From: an uncultured Dokdonia sp.
Lineage (GTDB): Bacteria; Bacteroidota; Bacteroidia; Flavobacteriales; Flavobacteriaceae
Assembly: GCF_947492815.1 (NCBI RefSeq)
Contig: NZ_CANLOB010000001.1
Span: 310,001-374,000 of the forward strand
Reading direction: 5' to 3'
Length of the DNA: 64,000 nt
The notes beneath the pieces were generated by a model. The model saw only the letters and a list, made by a program, of their open reading frames with translations, was not told where the DNA came from and ran no database searches. The translations under genes were made by a program, and so were the position numbers. This document shows positions 59,604-64,000 of this stretch, one piece after another; the stretch's first letter is position 1; each line of letters opens with the position of its first letter.

Positions 59604-60356
59604 ATGAAAAAATTAGAAAACAAAGTTGCTGTCATTACAGGAGGTAATTCAGGAATTGGACTTGCAACTGTACAACGTTTTTTAGAAGAAGGTGCAAAAG
59701 TTGTTTTTTCTGGAAGGAGACAAGAAGCTTTAGATGAAGCTTCCTCTTTATTAGAAGGCGACTTTAAAGCAGTACTTTCTGATCAATCGAATCCAGCAGA
59801 TAGTAAGCGTCTTATCGAAGAAGCTGTAAATACATACGGGAAGATTGATGTGCTCTTTGCCAATGCCGGTGTTGCACAATTTGCACCATCAGATCAAATT
59901 ACAGAAGACTTTTTTGACAATCAATTTAATACAAACATTAAAGGCCCTGCATTTCTTGTAAAAGAGGCTATTCCAAACCTGAATGATGGCGCTAGTATTA
60001 TTTTTAACACCTCTATTGTACATCAAAAAGGATTTGAGGGTGCTGGAGTTTATAGTGCAACAAAAGGTGCTTTACGCTCCTATGCGCGTGTTTTAACAAG
60101 CGAACTTGCTCCTAGAGGCATCCGAGTAAATAGTATTGCTCCTGGTCCTATTGGAACGCCTATTTATAGTAAAATGGAAGGTATGACAGAAGAACAAGTA
60201 CAAGAAATGGGCGCAAGTTTTGCACAAGGCGTTCCATTAAAACGTTTTGGAGAAGCTAGAGAAATTGCAGGAGCCGCTGCTTTTCTAGCAAGTGAAGATG
60301 CTAGTTATGTAAATGGGATTGAAATTGAAATTGACGGAGGAATGAGTCAAATTTAA
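59604..60356 (+). CDS. Short-chain dehydrogenase/reductase, classical type
   Basis: This 250-residue protein has VITGGNSGIGLATVQRF, a FANAGVAQF NNAG-type motif, and catalytic Tyr/Lys in YSATKGAL. The C-terminus is VNGIEIEIDGGMSQI. It is an NAD(P)-dependent dehydrogenase of the FabG-like group. It follows azoR by 24 bp in the same operon and is closed by a strong terminator. Substrate unknown, probably a small carbonyl. Confidence 0.9.
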   Translation: MKKLENKVAVITGGNSGIGLATVQRFLEEGAKVVFSGRRQEALDEASSLLEGDFKAVLSDQSNPADSKRLIEEAVNTYGKIDVLFANAGVAQFAPSDQITEDFFDNQFNTNIKGPAFLVKEAIPNLNDGASIIFNTSIVHQKGFEGAGVYSATKGALRSYARVLTSELAPRGIRVNSIAPGPIGTPIYSKMEGMTEEQVQEMGASFAQGVPLKRFGEAREIAGAAAFLASEDASYVNGIEIEIDGGMSQI

Positions 60357-60379
60357 TTGCCTAATCATATACATTATAT

Positions 60380-60410
60380 ATACCCCCTAAAAAAGGGGGT
60401 ATTTTTATTT
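60380..60410 (+). terminator. Rho-independent terminator after the SDR gene
   Basis: ATACCCCCT (60380-60388) pairs with AGGGGGTAT (60394-60402), then T-rich sequence. Confidence 0.92.
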
Positions 60411-60433
60411 AAACACATCCTGACATTAAAACA

Positions 60434-60464
60434 TTGCACATATAGATACCAATTGGTATCTTTG
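60434..60464 (+). promoter_or_regulatory. Promoter overlapping the operator, TetR regulator 2
   Basis: TTG (60434-60436) and TATCTTTG (60457-60464), spacer 20, fit the Bacteroidota consensus. The -7 box lies inside the operator at 60444-60461. The ATG at 60468 comes only 3 bases later, so the transcript may be leaderless. Confidence 0.65.
60444..60461. promoter_or_regulatory. TetR operator 2a
   Basis: Perfect 18-bp palindrome AGATACCAATTGGTATCT covering the -7 box. An identical copy lies at 61075-61092. Confidence 0.85.
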
Positions 60465-60467
60465 CGT

Positions 60468-61058
60468 ATGCGAAATCCAGAAGCAACAAAAGAACATATC
60501 ATTTTAAAAAGCGCCGATCTCTTTAATACACAGGGATACAAGGCTACTTCATTATCTGACATTACTAAAGCTACTGGGTTTACAAAAGGAGCCATTTATC
60601 GTCATTTTGAGAATAAAGAAGATTTAGAGCAGCAAGCGTTACATAGTCTTGCCAAACGTATGTTTCAAGAAATAAGCACTTCTATAAAAGAAGCTAAAAA
60701 TTTTGAAAACAAAATGGAGGCAATTTTCACCTTTTTTGATGGGTATATGGAAACTCCATTATACAAAGGAGGTTGCCCTTTACTTAATGTCGCTATTGAA
60801 TCTGATGATGCAAATCCTATTTTAAAACAACAAGCTTTTAATATGTTATCACGTTTACGTTTGTCATTACAAACCTTATTTGATAACGGTATAAAAAACA
60901 ATCAGATACAATCAGCTATCAATGTTGATTATTATACAACCATCTTTATAGCTACACTTGAAGGAGGTATTATGATGAGCAAGCTAGAAGGTACTAAAAC
61001 AGCCATTACACATGCTATTACACACCTAAGAACCCTTATAAAGGAAATTGTATCATAA
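60468..61058 (+). CDS. TetR family regulator 2
   Basis: The ATG at 60468 gives 196 residues beginning MRNPEATKEHIILKSADLFN. An upstream open frame (from 60357) adds 37 residues across a terminator and operator and was rejected. The HTH is GYKATSLSDITKATGFTKGA followed by IYRHFENKEDL. A C-terminal ligand domain contains GGCPLLNVAIESDD. Operators flank the gene on both sides, arguing for self-control and control of the downstream hydrolase pair. Confidence 0.9.
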   Translation: MRNPEATKEHIILKSADLFNTQGYKATSLSDITKATGFTKGAIYRHFENKEDLEQQALHSLAKRMFQEISTSIKEAKNFENKMEAIFTFFDGYMETPLYKGGCPLLNVAIESDDANPILKQQAFNMLSRLRLSLQTLFDNGIKNNQIQSAINVDYYTTIFIATLEGGIMMSKLEGTKTAITHAITHLRTLIKEIVS

Positions 61059-61074
61059 AAAAATTTGACAAACA

Positions 61075-61092
61075 AGATACCAATTGGTATCT
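61075..61092. promoter_or_regulatory. TetR operator 2b
   Basis: Identical AGATACCAATTGGTATCT, 13 bp before the hydrolase ATG at 61106. A TTG at 61065-61067 gives a 20-base spacer to a weak -7 box. Confidence 0.85.
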
Positions 61093-61105
61093 GAAATAAA
61101 TCATT

Positions 61106-61960
61106 ATGGAAAAATTAGTACTGAAGCTTATTGGATTCTATTTAAATGCTACTTCCATTTTCCCAAAATATAATCAAGAGCTCTCATTTAAATTACTTTG
61201 TAACGTAAAAAGAACCCCTCTAAAAACTACAACAAAAGCTTTTTATGAAACAGGTATTACTACATTATTACCTACTTCTAAAGGAACAAATGTAGCTTTA
61301 CATAGCTGGGGTACTGGTGCTAAAAACATTTTGTTTTTACACGGTTGGAAGAGTAATAGTAAGCAATGGCAACCTTATGTAGAACAATTAGATCTTAATG
61401 AGTATACGTTATATGCATTAGATGCTCCTGCTCATGGGGCTTCTGAAGGAAATCATCTCAATGTAGAGTTTTATAGAGAGACTATTCAATCTGTTATATA
61501 TCACGTAGGAAAAATAGATTGTGTTATATGTCATTCATTAGGATGCTTGTCTACTAGTTATTTATATTTAATGAATCAAGAGATTCCAATAGATTCCTAT
61601 ATTATTATGGGTGCGCCATCTGGCTTAGATGCTATTTTAGTGTATTTTAAAAATCTTCTTTCTCTTTCAGAGAGCACATTAAAAAATTTACGTTTTAAGA
61701 TAGATACTATACTTAAAATATCTTTTGACGAAGTAACTTTGCAACAGTTCTTTCAAAAGGTAGATAAACCTTGTATGGTTATCCATGAGAGATCTGACAA
61801 TGTTACTCCGATAGCCCCTATAAAAGAAGCTATTGAGCATTTATTACATATTGACCGTGTGTATATGAATAATCAAGATCATATGCTTAAAGAACAAGAG
61901 ACAGTAGCTGTTATTAAAGAATTTTTAAAATATAAAAAGATAAACAATTATGTACTTTAA
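61106..61960 (+). CDS. Alpha/beta hydrolase
   Basis: This 284-residue protein has LFLHGWKSNSKQW (oxyanion region), the LDAPAHGASEG loop and nucleophile Ser in ICHSLGC. A late Asp lies in ERSDNVTP and a His in NNQDHMLKE. It has no signal peptide. It overlaps the thioesterase gene by 11 bp. Controlled by the palindromic operator just upstream. Probably hydrolyses an ester or thioester. Confidence 0.9.
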   Translation: MEKLVLKLIGFYLNATSIFPKYNQELSFKLLCNVKRTPLKTTTKAFYETGITTLLPTSKGTNVALHSWGTGAKNILFLHGWKSNSKQWQPYVEQLDLNEYTLYALDAPAHGASEGNHLNVEFYRETIQSVIYHVGKIDCVICHSLGCLSTSYLYLMNQEIPIDSYIIMGAPSGLDAILVYFKNLLSLSESTLKNLRFKIDTILKISFDEVTLQQFFQKVDKPCMVIHERSDNVTPIAPIKEAIEHLLHIDRVYMNNQDHMLKEQETVAVIKEFLKYKKINNYVL

Positions 61961-62429
61961 AGAGTTTGATATCCGATGGAGCGATATAGATGCTAACAGA
62001 CACTTAGCCAATAGTGCCTATGTAAATTTCATGAGTCATACACGTATGGGTTTTATGATTGAAAATGGACTAAGCCAAAAAGAAATGGTGATTCACAATA
62101 TTGGTCCTGTTGTTTTTCATGAGCAGTTATTCTTTTTCAAAGAAGCTTTTCAAGGAAAACCTATTCGTGTGAGTTTTGAATTAGGAGGAAGTAGTCCTGA
62201 TGGTATGTTTTTCAAATTTGTTCATAATTTTTATGATCATAAAGGGCGTAATATAGCGCGTGGTACTATGCAAGGGGGATGGATAGATCTAACAACTCGA
62301 AAGTTGTGTGGTCTTCCAGAGTCATTAATACCTATGCTAAAAAATGCTCCAAAAACGCCAGACTATAAGATACTAACCAAAGAAGACATGAGAGCACATG
62401 GACAGGCTCCTGTGCATTTAGAAGAATAA
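61950..62429 (+). CDS. Acyl-CoA thioesterase (hotdog fold)
   Basis: This 159-residue protein has the 4HBT-type motif FDIRWSDIDANRHLANSAY (Asp near residue 12). It lacks a signal. Overlap with the hydrolase by 11 bp and shared control suggest joint action on acyl-CoA compounds. Substrate unknown. A bidirectional terminator follows. Confidence 0.88.
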   Translation: MYFKEFDIRWSDIDANRHLANSAYVNFMSHTRMGFMIENGLSQKEMVIHNIGPVVFHEQLFFFKEAFQGKPIRVSFELGGSSPDGMFFKFVHNFYDHKGRNIARGTMQGGWIDLTTRKLCGLPESLIPMLKNAPKTPDYKILTKEDMRAHGQAPVHLEE

Positions 62430-62492
62430 TTTCATAATATAAGCTACCTCAATACAAGCCTCAGAGTATTACAACCTTCGGGAATGCCAATA

Positions 62493-62535
62493 AAAAGCCT
62501 GAGTATATAATATTTTTATACGCAGGCTTTTATAT
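62493..62535. terminator. Terminator between convergent genes
   Basis: AAAAGCCTG-A-GTATA pairs with TATAC-G-CAGGCTTTT (to 62531). T- and A-runs lie on both sides, so it can serve both strands. Confidence 0.8.
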
Positions 62536-62537
62536 AA

Positions 62538-62909
62538 CTACTCGCTAGGTGGCATATCATAAAAGAATTGTTCCTTTACAATTTTACCATCTTGTACTTC
62601 ATATACAGCTATTTCTGAAGATTGTGAACGCTGTCCGCTTGGGCGATGTGTCGTATCCATTTCAAAACGAACAGAAAACCAATTATCTGCTACAGTAGGT
62701 TCGCTTACCTTACTACTATGTACTTCAAAAGTTTCTTCCCACCACTGTCCCTTTTGGGCTACAGCTTCCATTCCTTGTACTTCTTCCATCTGAGCCCCTT
62801 TAGGTTCAATACTTACAATATTTGGGCTATACAAGTTCTGATAACAGCTAGCATAATCTCCTTGATTACACCAGTTCACTAATTTTTCTGCGATTTCTTT
62901 AGTTTCCAT
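62538..62909 (-). CDS. SnoaL-like (NTF2 fold) protein
   Basis: This 123-residue protein fits the SnoaL-like polyketide cyclase fold: EIAEKLVNWCNQGDYASCYQ at the start, then SIEPKGAQMEEVQGMEAV and WFSVRFEMDTTHRPSGQR, ending QFFYDMPPSE. It is cytoplasmic and small. Such proteins are often annotated only as nuclear-transport-factor-2-like. It converges on the thioesterase gene. Confidence 0.82.
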   Translation of the reverse strand: METKEIAEKLVNWCNQGDYASCYQNLYSPNIVSIEPKGAQMEEVQGMEAVAQKGQWWEETFEVHSSKVSEPTVADNWFSVRFEMDTTHRPSGQRSQSSEIAVYEVQDGKIVKEQFFYDMPPSE

Positions 62910-63061
62910 AATGATTGAGTTGTTTTTGATTTGTTTATATAGCTTCTTTTTTTGTTTAAAATTACAACCTATAAATGTTGATTACAAGTTGATTGTGTTA
63001 AACAAAGTTTACTTTTTTTAGTAACTTTAATTCATAACTAATCAAAAAGACAATAGAATTT

Positions 63062-63499
63062 ATGGAAGGTTTTGACATTAATTGGCTTGCAATACTTGCA
63101 GCTGCAGCTTCTTCCCTAGTAGTAGGGTTTATTTGGTATGGGCCGTTATTTGGGAAGGCTTGGATGACAGCATCTGGCATGACTGAAGAAAAAGTTAAAA
63201 GTGGGAATATGGCATTCATCTTTGGATTGAGTTTTGTTTTCGGATTATTCTTAGCATTCTCTATGTGGGCGCAAGTAATGGTAGGTGGAGGTGGAGGCGA
63301 GATTCATGGACAAGATCCGTATCTCACCTTTAAACATGGTGCTTTCCATGGTGTACTTATGGGGGTTTTTATGATACTTCCTGTTTTAGGAACTATTGCT
63401 TTGTATGAACGTAAATCTATCAAATATGTCCTGATTGCTGTAGGATATTGGACAGTTACCTTAGCTGTAATGGGAGGAATTATTAATGCTTGGGTATAA
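63062..63499 (+). CDS. DUF1761 family membrane protein
   Basis: This 145-residue protein has four membrane spans. It opens FDINWLAILAAAASSLVVGF then IWYGPLFGKAWM, the DUF1761 hallmark, and ends in a span. Function unknown. An isolated gene followed by a hairpin. Confidence 0.85.
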   Translation: MEGFDINWLAILAAAASSLVVGFIWYGPLFGKAWMTASGMTEEKVKSGNMAFIFGLSFVFGLFLAFSMWAQVMVGGGGGEIHGQDPYLTFKHGAFHGVLMGVFMILPVLGTIALYERKSIKYVLIAVGYWTVTLAVMGGIINAWV

Positions 63500-63516
63500 T
63501 AATAACAATACACATA

Positions 63517-63553
63517 AAAGAGTCTATATCATAAGTTAACATATAGTCTCTTT
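63517..63553. terminator. Imperfect hairpin between convergent genes
   Basis: AAAGAGTCTATAT (from 63517) pairs with ATATAGTCTCTTT (63541-63553), one mismatch. It overlaps the stop of the next minus-strand gene. Confidence 0.55.
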
Positions 63554-64000
63554 ATACTTTAAGAGGTGTATGTTGTTTGTATTCTTTCATTTTAATTTGC
63601 CTTACTAATGGTTTAAACAATAAGGTCGCTAACGTTCTGCGATGTCTTACATAGCAAGTTAGATTATCAGGAACGGCTCCTAATGTGCTTTTAATTTCTG
63701 AAGAAGTTCTTCCAAAATTAACTTCTTCAGCGTTCATTTCGATTCCTAATCTAACGTAATCATTTAGAATTCTAGGATAGATTGATAATTTTTTATTATA
63801 GTCATAATCTATGCCTATAAAATGGGCGTCTATTTTATTTTCTACTTTAAATGCAGTAGCAAAGCCTACTATACGATTCTCAAGCCAGTAAGTGTTTATG
63901 AGTACGCTTTCGCGAAAGCGTATTTTTAATAATTTATACGTTTCTATTTGTAAATCTATGGTCTTAAATAATGCTCGGTCTGTGATATTGCAATATAGCT
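63552..64000 (-). CDS. GNAT/FemAB-like acyltransferase, C-terminal part
   Basis: The frame stays open from the right edge to TGA-side stop at 63552-63554. About 148 residues are visible. They include LENRIVGFATAFKVE, FIGIDYDYN, YVRLGIEMNAEEVNFGRTSS and EIKSTLGAVPDN, the pattern of GNAT-fold (Acetyltransf_6/FemAB-like) proteins. The N-terminal part lies outside. The palindrome at 63905-63920 is read as RFRES. A start at 63737 is internal and not real. Substrate unknown. Confidence 0.75.
   Translation of the reverse strand, partial: LYCNITDRALFKTIDLQIETYKLLKIRFRESVLINTYWLENRIVGFATAFKVENKIDAHFIGIDYDYNKKLSIYPRILNDYVRLGIEMNAEEVNFGRTSSEIKSTLGAVPDNLTCYVRHRRTLATLLFKPLVRQIKMKEYKQHTPLKV
63905..63920. 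repeat. Genome palindrome copy inside a CDS (RFRES frame)
   Basis: Exact CGCTTTCGCGAAAGCG in the partial GNAT-like gene, read as RFRES. Confidence 0.95.

Noticed and set aside
60357..60467. N-terminal extension of TetR regulator 2
   Set aside because: It would run through a rho-independent terminator and the promoter/operator, and the residues are not TetR-like.
5229..63920. CRISPR array from the repeated 16-mer
   Set aside because: Copies are dispersed over 59 kb with no regular spacing, spacers or Cas genes.

Overview
The window is chromosomal DNA from a marine-type Flavobacteriaceae (Bacteroidota). It is AT-rich. Its markers are a type IX secretion C-terminal sorting domain (27605-29188), a complete moxR/batABCDE aerotolerance operon, many SPII lipoproteins, and TTG...TAnnTTTG promoters. 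The 16-bp palindrome CGCTTTCGCGAAAGCG occurs 12 times in intact or near-intact form, many inside genes. This repeat and the gene content suggest a Dokdonia/Krokinobacter-like organism; that placement is inference. No rRNA, tRNA, transposase, integrase or CRISPR array was found.

Layout. 1-3.5 kb: secreted lipoproteins, including a subtilase, and a 46-residue membrane peptide. 4-8.1 kb (minus): phosphoesterase, AlbA_2 (Schlafen-type) protein, SDR, small membrane protein, aldo/keto reductase. 8.2-18.7 kb (plus): moxR, DUF58, a membrane protein, batA, batB, batC, two batD copies and batE. The first batD is a duplicate whose end is fused to a copy of the batC tail. 19.1-23.4 kb: two SulP transporters flanking a beta-carbonic anhydrase, a probable bicarbonate/CO2 module. 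23.4-34.9 kb: housekeeping genes (cvpA-like, pheS, gpsA, nadD, gmk, yicC) mixed with a phosphatase, a double-glycine cysteine-rich peptide, a T9SS cargo protein and lipoproteins.

35.4-44.4 kb is the most unusual part. It is a ten-gene co-directional operon of proteins without signal peptides or membrane spans. Six share a two-part motif: an N-terminal helix of the form IAxAQxALDxxSI, and a strand block LGFxPTFYQF that usually ends in an IPxP tail. They are combined with three L7/L12-like repeats, TPRs, an OmpA-like domain, two PASTA domains, a bacterial Ig-like fold, a coiled coil and a very lysine-rich protein. I do not recognise it as a described system; it looks like a cytoplasmic multi-subunit assembly.

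44.5-54.5 kb holds two divergent transcription units for sugar oxidation: a GMC oxidoreductase with a gluconate-dehydrogenase subunit 3-like partner, a DUF1080 (3-keto-glycoside hydrolase family) protein, Gfo/Idh/MocA, three TIM-barrel isomerase-like proteins and a nucleoside-type MFS transporter. A periplasmic 3-keto-glycoside route is the best joint reading. 54.7-58.2 kb: subtilase, azurin, YheT hydrolase. 58.3-62.4 kb: two TetR-controlled units with clear palindromic operators. The window ends in a GNAT/FemAB-like gene that runs off the right edge.
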